64,000 nucleotides of DNA. It comes from DAIMFL01 sp964372215. GTDB lineage: Bacteria > Pseudomonadota > Alphaproteobacteria > Dongiales > Dongiaceae. The stretch lies in contig CAYJQC010000006.1 in NCBI GenBank assembly GCA_964372215.1, positions 62,001 to 126,000 of the forward strand, read 5' to 3'. Below, piece after piece: positions 33,381 through 40,942 of this stretch. Both the position numbers and the translations under genes were made by a program. Each line of letters opens with the position of its first letter. Positions within the stretch are counted from its first letter, which is position 1. Under the pieces are notes generated by a model. It ran no database searches, was not told where the DNA came from, and saw nothing but the letters and a program-made list of their open reading frames with translations.

Positions 33381-33407
33381 TTGACGAATAGCCCGGGGCC
33401 GGGTCAA
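33381..33407. promoter_or_regulatory. Inverted repeat in the aguA/LysR divergent region
   Basis: TTGAC (33381-33385) and GTCAA (33403-33407) form a dyad with a GC-rich 17-base centre, midway between the divergent starts of aguA and the LysR gene. The layout suits a LysR recognition site, but the half-site is short. Confidence 0.35.
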
Positions 33408-33444
33408 ACAAGTTCGCTTCTCCACATGATGGAACGAAATTCAT

Positions 33445-34353
33445 ATGCGCCGTTACCGCCACGTTCCCCCGGTCCAGTTCCTGCAGGGCTTCGAGGCGGC
33501 CGCCCGCCTCGGCAGCTTCAGCAAGGCGGCGGCCGAGCTCGGCCTCAGCCAGTCGGCCGTAAGCCACCAGATGCGCCTGCTCGAGGACCGCCTCGGCCAG
33601 CCGCTCTTCCTGCGTATCGGCCGCAGAGTCAGACTGAGCGATGCCGGGCGGGACTATCTGCGGACGGTGCGGCACGCACTCGACGATCTCGAGAGCGGCC
33701 ACCGGCGACTCGCTCCCTACAAGAAGCCCGGCAGCGTCGTGATCTATGCGCCGCGCGAGTTCGCGTTCCGCTGGCTGCTGCCGAGACTTCCGGCATTGCG
33801 TCAGGCATGCCCCGGCAGCAGCCCGTGGATCGACACCAGCGAGCGCCCGGTCGACTTCGCGGAAATGGAAGTCAGCGTCTCGGTCCTCTATGCCGAGGCC
33901 GCAGCGGCCGAGCTTCCCGGCTTTGCCCTGTTTGCAGATCGGATCGGGCCGGTGCTGTCGCCGGCGCTCGCGGGCAGGCGGCGGCTGTCGTCCTCCGATC
34001 TGTCGCGGCTTCCGCTTCTGCACAGCGAACACCACGTGCGCTGGGACGATTGCTTCGCCCGTGCCGGAATCGACACCGCCAACGTCTCTGAAGGCCTCGA
34101 CTTCAGCGACCGCGAGCTCGCGCTGGCTGCCGCCGAGGCCGGCCTCGGGGTCGCCTTGGCCAGCCTCCCGCTGGCGGCGCCGGCCATCGCCGCGGGGCGG
34201 CTGGCGGCACCTTTCGGGATCCGCCTCGAGCCGCAGCGATCCTGGTTCGTCGCGAGCACGGAGAACGAGTTGGCCGACGCACACACCCATCGAGTGTGGT
34301 GCTGGCTGAAGCAGGCCGCCGCGCAATCACCCGACGGCTTGCCGGCGGCATAA
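33445..34353 (+). CDS. LysR-family regulator (GcvA-like)
   Basis: The 302-residue protein has an N-terminal winged helix (VQFLQGFEAAARLGSFSKAAAELGLSQSAVSHQMRLLEDRLG, residues 10-52) and a C-terminal type 2 periplasmic-binding-like effector domain. The PPVQFLQGFEAAARLGSFSKAA pattern resembles GcvA-type members. It is transcribed divergently from aguA with 100 bp between the starts, so agmatine or putrescine-responsive control of aguAB is likely. The effector cannot be inferred further. Confidence 0.87.
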   Translation: MRRYRHVPPVQFLQGFEAAARLGSFSKAAAELGLSQSAVSHQMRLLEDRLGQPLFLRIGRRVRLSDAGRDYLRTVRHALDDLESGHRRLAPYKKPGSVVIYAPREFAFRWLLPRLPALRQACPGSSPWIDTSERPVDFAEMEVSVSVLYAEAAAAELPGFALFADRIGPVLSPALAGRRRLSSSDLSRLPLLHSEHHVRWDDCFARAGIDTANVSEGLDFSDRELALAAAEAGLGVALASLPLAAPAIAAGRLAAPFGIRLEPQRSWFVASTENELADAHTHRVWCWLKQAAAQSPDGLPAA

Positions 34354-34427
34354 CCGGACACCCGGCGGCGATCGCCCGACCTGCCCTGCCGGCCGGGCGG
34401 TCCGGCTCGCCGCCAGGATCGCGCCGC

Positions 34428-35594
34428 TCAGGCCGGCGCGTTGGCCGGGTCGGCCTGATGGATCACCACGCCGGTGAGCGCGTCGACCTCGCAGTCCCAG
34501 GGCTGGCGCGCCAGCACCGGCTTGACGTACTCGTAGCCGGCCTGCCAGCGCGCGTTGATGCCGGCGGCGCTGAAGTCGATGTCCTTGGTGTGGTCCTCGT
34601 TGTCGAGCCGGGGCGCCAGCAGTCGCACCAGGTGCATGGTGGTGCCGCAGCCATAGGACGCGAGCTCGCGGATCGTCGGGTCCTCGGCCTCGCCCTTGGG
34701 CAGGCGCTTGGCCAGCTCGCGGATCACGTGGCGCAGCCGGTGGATCTGCTGCTGGCGGGCGACGTGGCTCAGGCCCCGGCTGGAATACTGGATGTCCTTC
34801 TGACGGCCGAGCACCTCCCAGATGGTGGTCGGCGCCGGGCCCTGCGGCTGCCACATGTTGACCGAGAATATCAGCGAATCGCGCCGCGGCCGGTCGTCGA
34901 ACACCACCTCGATCGGGGTATTGGAAAAGACTCCGCCGTCCCAATACGGCGCGCCGTCGATCTCGACCGCCGGAAACGCCGGCGGCAGCGCGCCCGACGC
35001 CATCACATGGGCGACCCCGAGCGGCATGTGCCGGCTGTCGAAGTAGCGCATCTCGGCGGTGACCGCGTTGACCGCGCCGACGGTGAGGCGCACCTGCTTG
35101 CGGTTCACGTAATCGAAATCGACCAGCTCCCCCAGGGTCTCCTTCAAGGGATCGGTGAGGTAGTAGGCGGCGCGGTCGACCCCGGCGTGATGGTGGATTC
35201 CCCAGATCGCGTCCGGGTTGGGCTCGAAGAAGCCGGGCACGCCACGGGTGACGACCCCGAGATTGGCGAGCGCGGCGCCGAACGGGGCGGCCCAGGCGTC
35301 GGCGAAGGTCGGCTGGTTGCGGATGCGGCCCCAGAATTCCTGCAGCCGGGCCAAGCGGTTCTCCGGCGCGTTGCCGGCGATCAGCGCGGCGTTGATCGCG
35401 CCGATCGAGGTGCCGATCACCCAGTCCGGCTCGATCCCCGCCTCGCTCAGTCCCTGATACACCCCGGCCTGGTAGGCGCCGAGGGCGCCGCCGCCCTGCA
35501 GCACCAGGACGACCTGGCCGACCGGCTTGGGCTTGCCCGGGGACTTCTTGGCCTCTGCCCCGAGCTCCGGGGCCTCGCGCGTCACCAGCTTCAT
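34428..35594 (-). CDS. Patatin-like phospholipase (with DUF3734-type C-terminus)
   Basis: The 388-residue protein carries the patatin dyad: oxyanion loop GGGALGAYQAGVY near residue 37, nucleophile Ser in GTSIGAINAALIAG near residue 63, and the Asp of WDGGVFSNTP. The C-terminal third (DIQYSSRGLSHVARQQQIHRLRHV) resembles DUF3734. Family members hydrolyse acyl esters; some affect poly-hydroxybutyrate metabolism. The ATG at 35594 follows a GGAG site. No signal peptide is present. It stands alone between the LysR gene and the glutamine amidotransferase. Confidence 0.85.
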   Translation of the reverse strand: MKLVTREAPELGAEAKKSPGKPKPVGQVVLVLQGGGALGAYQAGVYQGLSEAGIEPDWVIGTSIGAINAALIAGNAPENRLARLQEFWGRIRNQPTFADAWAAPFGAALANLGVVTRGVPGFFEPNPDAIWGIHHHAGVDRAAYYLTDPLKETLGELVDFDYVNRKQVRLTVGAVNAVTAEMRYFDSRHMPLGVAHVMASGALPPAFPAVEIDGAPYWDGGVFSNTPIEVVFDDRPRRDSLIFSVNMWQPQGPAPTTIWEVLGRQKDIQYSSRGLSHVARQQQIHRLRHVIRELAKRLPKGEAEDPTIRELASYGCGTTMHLVRLLAPRLDNEDHTKDIDFSAAGINARWQAGYEYVKPVLARQPWDCEVDALTGVVIHQADPANAPA

Positions 35595-35750
35595 GGCGGC
35601 ATCTCCAGTGGGGCGGAACACTTGCGCGGCGGCGGCGCGGCGAACCGATCCGCGCCAGGCCCCAGGATCGGCCGGGGGTCGGGCAAACGGAAGTGCCGAG
35701 GACGCATGGATTCGATGATGCCGCGTCATCGGCGGCGCCGGTCCTGGCGG

Positions 35751-36476
35751 TCAGTCCAGGCGGGCGACCAGGTCGAGCCAGCGGTCGGAGACCGTCTCGG
35801 CGAAGCGCCGCTGGTCGGCGGCGTGGGCCGCCGCTTCCTGCCGTACCCGGGCGACCTCGCCGCCGGCGCCGGCGCCGTAATGGCGCGGCAGGTTGCCGCC
35901 ATGGGTGCCCAGCCAGCCCTCGACGATCTCCGGGTGGGCCTCGAAATGGCATTGGAAGCCATAGGTGGCGCGGCCGATCCGGAAGGCCTGGGCCGGGCAG
36001 CGCGCGCCTTCCATCAGGTGCACCGCGCCGGGCGGCAGGTCGAAGGTGTCCTCGTGCCACTGCATGATCCGCTGGTCGCGGCCATTGCCGGACAGCAGGC
36101 CATCGGCGGCGCCGTCCTCGGTCAAGGTGATCGGCACGTAGCCGAACTCCACCCCGCCCTCGAAGCGCCGCACCTCGCCGCCGAACTGCCGGGCCAGCAC
36201 CTGCGCCCCCAGGCAGATGCCGAGCAGCGGCTTGTCGGCCGCGTGGAAGCGCTGCAGCAGCTCGAGCATCGGCAGGAAGGCCGGGTAGCGGGCGTCGTCG
36301 TCGGCCGCCATCGGCCCGCCCAGGATGATCGCCGCCGCATAGCCGTCGGACGCCGCCGGCAGCGCACCGCCGTCATGGGGCAGCACGGTGTCGACCGCGA
36401 TGCCGCGGGCGGCGATGCGCTCGCCGACGATGCCGGTCGGCGTGATCGGGTCGTTCTGGATCACCAGGATGCGCAT
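35751..36476 (-). CDS. Class I glutamine amidotransferase-like protein
   Basis: The 241-residue protein has a stand-alone GATase1 domain. The nucleophile elbow is GICLGAQVLA near residue 87; the His and Glu of the triad lie in FQCHFEAHPE near residue 175. An N-terminal MRILVIQNDPITPTG motif is typical of GMP-synthase-like glutamine amidotransferases of unknown partner. It is 95 bp upstream (relative to its strand) of no partner synthase, and it lies between the acyl-CoA dehydrogenase and the patatin gene. Substrate is unknown. Confidence 0.8.
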   Translation of the reverse strand: MRILVIQNDPITPTGIVGERIAARGIAVDTVLPHDGGALPAASDGYAAAIILGGPMAADDDARYPAFLPMLELLQRFHAADKPLLGICLGAQVLARQFGGEVRRFEGGVEFGYVPITLTEDGAADGLLSGNGRDQRIMQWHEDTFDLPPGAVHLMEGARCPAQAFRIGRATYGFQCHFEAHPEIVEGWLGTHGGNLPRHYGAGAGGEVARVRQEAAAHAADQRRFAETVSDRWLDLVARLD

Positions 36477-36571
36477 GTCAGCGTTTCCGTCGTGGCAATG
36501 GCCGGCCGATCATGCCGCAGCGCCGGGCGAAGCTCACCCGCCGCAATGCGCCGGGCTGCCATGCGCGTCCC

Positions 36572-37723
36572 TCATGCCGCGTCGTCGCGCGCCAGCAGCC
36601 GGCGGGCGATGATCAGCCGCATGATCTCGTTGGTGCCCTCGAGGATCTGGTGGACCCGCACGTCGCGCACCCGGCGCTCGAGCGGGAAGTCGCGCAGGTA
36701 ACCATAGCCGCCGTGGAGCTGCAGCGCCTCGTTGCACAGGCGGAACCCGGCATCGGTGGCGAAGCGCTTGGCCATGGCGCAATGGAGCGTCGCCTCCGGC
36801 GCGCCGCCGTCGAGCGACGCCGCGGCGCGGTGCACCATCAGCCGCGCCGCCTCCAGCTCGGTCGCCATGTCGGCGATGCGGAACTGCAGCGCCTGGAACT
36901 CGGCCAGGCGGCGGCCGAACTGGCGGCGCTCGCCGAGATAGCGCCTGGAATCGTCCAGGCTGGCCCGCGCCGCGCCGAGCGAGCAGGCGGCGATGTTGAC
37001 CCGGCCGCCGTCGAGCCCGCGCATGGCGAAGCGGAAGCCCTGGCCCTCGGCGCCGATGCGGTTCTCCGCCGGGATCCGGCAGTCGTCGAACAGCACCATG
37101 GCGGTCGGCTGGCTGTTCCAGCCCATCTTGCGCTCGGGCTTGCCGAAGCTCAGGCCCGGCGCGCCGTTCTCGACCAGGAAGGCGGAGATGCCGTCCGCGC
37201 CGGCGTCGCCGCTCCGCGCCATCACCAGATAGACGTCGCTCGCGCCGCCGCCGGAGATGAACGCCTTGCCGCCGTTGAGCACGTAGTCGCCGCCATCGCG
37301 CGCGGCCCTGGTCTTGAGGCTGGCGGCATCCGAGCCGGCACCGGGCTCGGTCAGGCAGTAGCTGGCGATCAGCTTCATCGGCGCCAGCTCCGGCAGCCAG
37401 CGTGCCCGCTGCGCGTCGCTGCCGAAGCAGTCGACCATCCACGACACCATGTTGTGGATCGACAGGAACGCGGCGGTCGAGGTGCAGCCGGCCGACAGCT
37501 CCTCGAAGATCAGCGCGGCGTCGAGCCGGCCGAGGCCGGAGCCGCCGAACTCGTCGCGCACATAGATCGCGGCGAAGCCGAGCGCCGCCGCCTGGCGCAG
37601 GGTCTCGACCGGAAAGATCCGCTCCTCGTCCCAGCGCGCGGCGTGGGGCGCCAGCTCGGCCTCGGCGAAGCTGCGTGCGGCGTCCCGGATCGCCCGCTGT
37701 TCCAGGGTCAGCTCGAATTCCAT
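36572..37723 (-). CDS. Acyl-CoA dehydrogenase (isobutyryl-CoA type)
   Basis: The 383-residue flavoprotein has the ACAD fold: the helical N-terminus EFELTLEQRAIRDAARSFAEAELAP, the FAD-binding CLTEPGAGSDAASL, GWNSQPTAMVLFDDCRIP, and the C-terminal LHGGYGYLRDFPLERRVRD and QILEGTNEIMRLI. Short-branched-chain members such as isobutyryl-CoA dehydrogenase share SIHNMVSWMVDCFGS, so valine catabolism is a reasonable guess. The ATG at 37723 is used; a GTG six bases upstream also fits. No other valine pathway gene is adjacent. Confidence 0.85.
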   Translation of the reverse strand: MEFELTLEQRAIRDAARSFAEAELAPHAARWDEERIFPVETLRQAAALGFAAIYVRDEFGGSGLGRLDAALIFEELSAGCTSTAAFLSIHNMVSWMVDCFGSDAQRARWLPELAPMKLIASYCLTEPGAGSDAASLKTRAARDGGDYVLNGGKAFISGGGASDVYLVMARSGDAGADGISAFLVENGAPGLSFGKPERKMGWNSQPTAMVLFDDCRIPAENRIGAEGQGFRFAMRGLDGGRVNIAACSLGAARASLDDSRRYLGERRQFGRRLAEFQALQFRIADMATELEAARLMVHRAAASLDGGAPEATLHCAMAKRFATDAGFRLCNEALQLHGGYGYLRDFPLERRVRDVRVHQILEGTNEIMRLIIARRLLARDDAA

Positions 37724-37766
37724 GACCACCTGCCTCGTTGCCTGCGACGACCTGCCGCGATCGACC

Positions 37767-38102
37767 CTAGAGCATCTTGCCTTCGAAGGGATGGCGGCCG
37801 TCCTGCGATTCGATCTCGATCACCCAGAGATCGGGGTCGCGCTTGACCGCGCGGTCGATATAGGCGTCGGCCTCGGCCTCGGCGACCGGGGCCTCGCCCA
37901 TGGCGCTCAGCCAGCCGAGCTTGCCCTCGATGTCGCGGATCTGCGACAGCACGCGGCAGCCGATGTCGCGCTGCAGCACCTTGAGCAGCACGGTGCCGCC
38001 GGTCGCCTCGCCCTTGTGCATGACGACGACGGGAATCGCCTCGACATGACAGCGCCGCAGATGCGCCTTCACCCAGACCTCGGTCGGCAGACGATCGTCC
38101 AT
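37767..38102 (-). CDS. DUF1491 family protein
   Basis: The 111-residue protein fits DUF1491: RLPTEVWVKAHLRRCHVEAIPVVVMHKGEATGGTVLLKV at the N-terminus, then RDIEGKLGWLSAMGE and DPDLWVIEIESQDGRHPF. The family is small, alphaproteobacterial and of unknown function. There is no signal or membrane segment. It lies 43 bp upstream of the acyl-CoA dehydrogenase gene on the same strand and may be co-transcribed with it. Confidence 0.85.
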   Translation of the reverse strand: MDDRLPTEVWVKAHLRRCHVEAIPVVVMHKGEATGGTVLLKVLQRDIGCRVLSQIRDIEGKLGWLSAMGEAPVAEAEADAYIDRAVKRDPDLWVIEIESQDGRHPFEGKML

Positions 38103-38231
38103 TCCGGCCCCTTAGCTGGCGCGCCCGCGATTTCGCGGCGCCGCGCGGCGACGAATGCGCCAATCTAGCGCAGAGCGACCCGAATCGCCTCATCATCTCG
38201 GGCATACTGCGGCGCGGAAGGAGGCGGCATC

Positions 38232-39949
38232 ATGGAACCGGTCGAGCAGCGCGAGGTGATCGCCTTCCTGTCGCGTCCGGATTCGTATGGACAGGCGGGC
38301 GGGCGGGTGGAGCGGATCGACACCCACGGAGCGGTGGTGTTCCTGATCGGCGACCGCGCCTACAAGCTGAAGCGCGCGGTGCGCTTCTCCTATCTCGACT
38401 ATTCCACGGTCGAGCGGCGCCGCGTCTTCTGCCAGGCCGAGCTGGCGCTCAACCGCCGCACCGCGCCGGAACTCTATCTCGCGGTGGTGCCGGTGACCCG
38501 NNNNNNNNNNNNNNNNNNNNNNNNNNNNNNNNNNNNNNNNNNNNNNNNNNNNNNNNNNNNNNNNNNNNNNNNNNNNNNNNNNNNNNNNNNNNNNNNNNNN
38601 CGCTCAACCGCCGCACCGCGCCGGAACTCTATCTCGCGGTGGTGCCGGTGACCCGCGCCGCCGACGGGCGGCTCGCCATCGGCGGCGCGGGTGACCCGGT
38701 CGAGTGGCTGGTGGTGATGCGCCGCTTCGACCAGGCGAGCCTGCTCGACCGCATGGCCGAGTCCGACCGGCTCGATCGCCGCCTGGTCCTGGCGCTCGCC
38801 GACCGCGTCGTGGCGTTCCATCGCGCGGCCGAGCCGGCGCCGGAATTCGGCGGCCGCGCGGGCACGCGGGCGGTGCTCGACAGCGACATCGCCAATCTGC
38901 GGCTCGGCGTGCCCACCGCCTTCAACCAGCCGGCGGTCGACGCGTTCGCGGCGGAGATCGCGGCGGCGCTCGATCGCGTCGGCGACCTGCTCGACCGCCG
39001 CCGCGACGGCGGTCGCGTGCGGCGCTGCCACGGCGATCTGCATCTCCGGAACATTTGCCTGATCGACGGCGTGCCGACCCTGTTCGACGGCATCGAGTTC
39101 GACGACCGCATCGCCTGCATCGACGTGCTCTACGACCTGGCCTTCCTGCTGATGGATCTCGACCATCGCCGGCTCGGCGAACTCGCCAACGCGGCGCTCA
39201 ACCGCTATGTCGACCTGGCGGGCGAGCCCGAGGCGGCGCTTGCCACCCTGCCGTTGTTCCTGGCGCAGCGGGCCGCGATTCGCGCCCATGTCGGGGTCGC
39301 CGCCGCCGCGGCCCAGCCCGACGTCGCGGCGCAGGCGGCGCAGTTCGCGGCGGCGCGCGCCTATCTGGTGGCGGCGCTCGGCTATCTCCGGCCGGTGCGC
39401 CCGCGCCTGGTCGCCATCGGCGGGCTGTCCGGCACCGGCAAGTCGACCCTCGCCTACGCCATCGCGCCAGGGCTCGGCGGGCCGGCCGGCGGCCGGGTGA
39501 TCCGCAGCGACGTGCTGCGCAAGCGCCTGGCCGGGGTGGCGCCGGAGACCCGGCTGCCGGGCTCCGCCTATGGCCGGCAGGCGTCGCGCGCGGTCTACGC
39601 GGCGCTGTGCGACGGCGCCGCCGCAGCGCTCGCCGCCGGCCAGCCGGTGATCGCCGACGCGGTCTTCGCCGCGCCCGAGGAGCGGGCGGCGATCGCCGCG
39701 GTGGCGGCGAAAGCCGGGGTCCCGTTTCACGGCCTGTGGCTGGAGGCGCCGGCCGGGCTGCTGGAGGCGCGTATCGCGGCGCGCGCCGGCGACGCCTCCG
39801 ACGCGACGGTCGAGGTGCTGCGCCGGCAGCTCGGCTACGAACTGGGCGCCATCGACTGGACCCGCATCGACATGGGCGGGGACCGCGATTCCTGCCTCAG
39901 CCGGGCGCGCGCGGCGCTGAACCGACCACCCGCTCGCGCCACAGGATGA
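38232..39949 (+). CDS. Bifunctional APH-like kinase / P-loop ATPase, split by an assembly gap
   Basis: The 5' part (38232-38500) encodes a COG2187-type N-terminus (FLIGDRAYKLKRAVRFSYLDYSTVERRR). After the Ns the frame continues with the aminoglycoside-phosphotransferase-like active site (RCHGDLHLRNICLIDG, DGIEFDDRIACIDVLYDLAFL) and a C-terminal P-loop kinase domain (IGGLSGTGKSTLAYAI). Removing the 100 Ns and one copy of the flanking 55-bp duplication (155 bp in total) puts both halves in one frame of about 520 residues, a normal length for this fusion. The substrate is unknown. The 3' end overlaps the convergent EamA gene by 53 bp. Confidence 0.78.
38446..38655. other. Scaffold gap with 55-bp duplicated flanks
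   Basis: Bases 38446-38500 and 38601-38655 are identical over 55 positions and flank exactly 100 Ns. The two contigs share a k-mer-length overlap that was not merged; 55 is a common assembler k-mer size. The gap is therefore an artefact of fixed size, with no missing sequence expected. Confidence 0.9.
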
Positions 39950-40926
39950 ACAGGCCGCTGCCGACGATCACCAGGGCGCCGATCGCGACCCAGAGATCGG
40001 GCAGTTCGTCGAATACCAGGACGCCGAGCAGCACCGCCCAGATCATCTGGCTGTAGTGGAACGGCGAAACCGTGGAGGCCGGCGCGGCGCGGAACGCCTC
40101 GACCAGCGTCACATGGGCGGCGCCCAGCAGCAGGCCGCCGGCCAGCATCAGGCCGAGATCGCGCGGCCCCGGCAGGACGAAGTCGGCGAGCACCAGCGGC
40201 GCGGTCGCCACGAACAGCGCCACCAGCACCCAGGACACCATCGCCCCGCTCGACTCCTCGCTGCCGATCCGGCGCAACAGCAGCAGCGACAGGGCGAACA
40301 GCACCATGGCGCCGATCGCGGCCCAATGGCCGCTGCCGAGCGCCGCGAAGCCCGGCCGCAGCACGATCAGCACGCCGATGAACCCGACCATCACCGCCGC
40401 CCAGCGCCGCCAGCCGACCTTCTCGCCGAGCAGCGGCACCGAAAGCGCGGTCACCAGCATCGGCATGCCGAAGAAGATCGCGTAGGCCTCGGCCAGGGGC
40501 AGCCGGGAGAACGCGTAGTAGGCGCACAGCGTGTCGCCGGCCAGCAGCACCGCCCGGGCGCCGACCCAGAACGGCCGGGGGGGGCCGCGGGGGGGCCCGC
40601 CCCCCGGGCCGCCCCCCCCCCCCCCCCGGCGCGCGCCGGCGGNNNNNNNNNNCCGCGTTTTAGCCCCACCGCGGGCGCCGGGCCAGCCCCCCCGCCGGGG
40701 CGCCCACCCCGACCGGCGGGGGCGCGGGGGGGGCGCCCAGGCCGCCGGTACGGCCCACCAGCCAGGCGGTCGGCAGCATGGCGAACAGCGCGAAGGTCGC
40801 CGCCAGCTGCAACAGCGGATAGCCGGCAGCGGCGAGCCACTTCACCAGGGCGTCGGAGGCGGAGAACAACGCGAAGGCGAGCACGGCAAAGCCGATGCCG
40901 CGCCCGATGTCGTGGCGGTCGTGCAA
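39897..40926 (-). CDS. EamA/DMT-family transporter, damaged by bad sequence
   Basis: The C-terminal 217 residues (39897-40550) are intact EamA sequence with about seven membrane segments (LAEAYAIFFGMPMLVTALSVPLLGE; FHYSQMIWAVLLGVLVFDELP). The N-terminal part lies in another frame at about 40740-40926 (IGFAVLAFALFSASDALVKWLA, LATFALFAMLPTAWLVGR). Between them are GC homopolymers and 10 Ns. A TTG at 40926 is the likeliest start. EamA proteins export or import small metabolites; the cargo is unknown. The break is probably technical, not a real pseudogene. Confidence 0.7.
40571..40740. other. Low-quality GC homopolymer stretch with 10 Ns
   Basis: The stretch contains runs of 7-8 G, a 16-base C run (40612-40627), and 10 Ns at 40643-40652. 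No reading frame crosses it, although it sits inside a clear EamA gene. This pattern suggests consensus noise at a contig edge rather than biology. Confidence 0.8.
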
Positions 40927-40942
40927 ATGCTGTCTCTTCGAT

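Noticed and set aside
38474..39730. A minus-strand frame across the N gap
   Set aside because: It is opposite the kinase/P-loop gene, and part of it exists only because Ns cannot contain stops.
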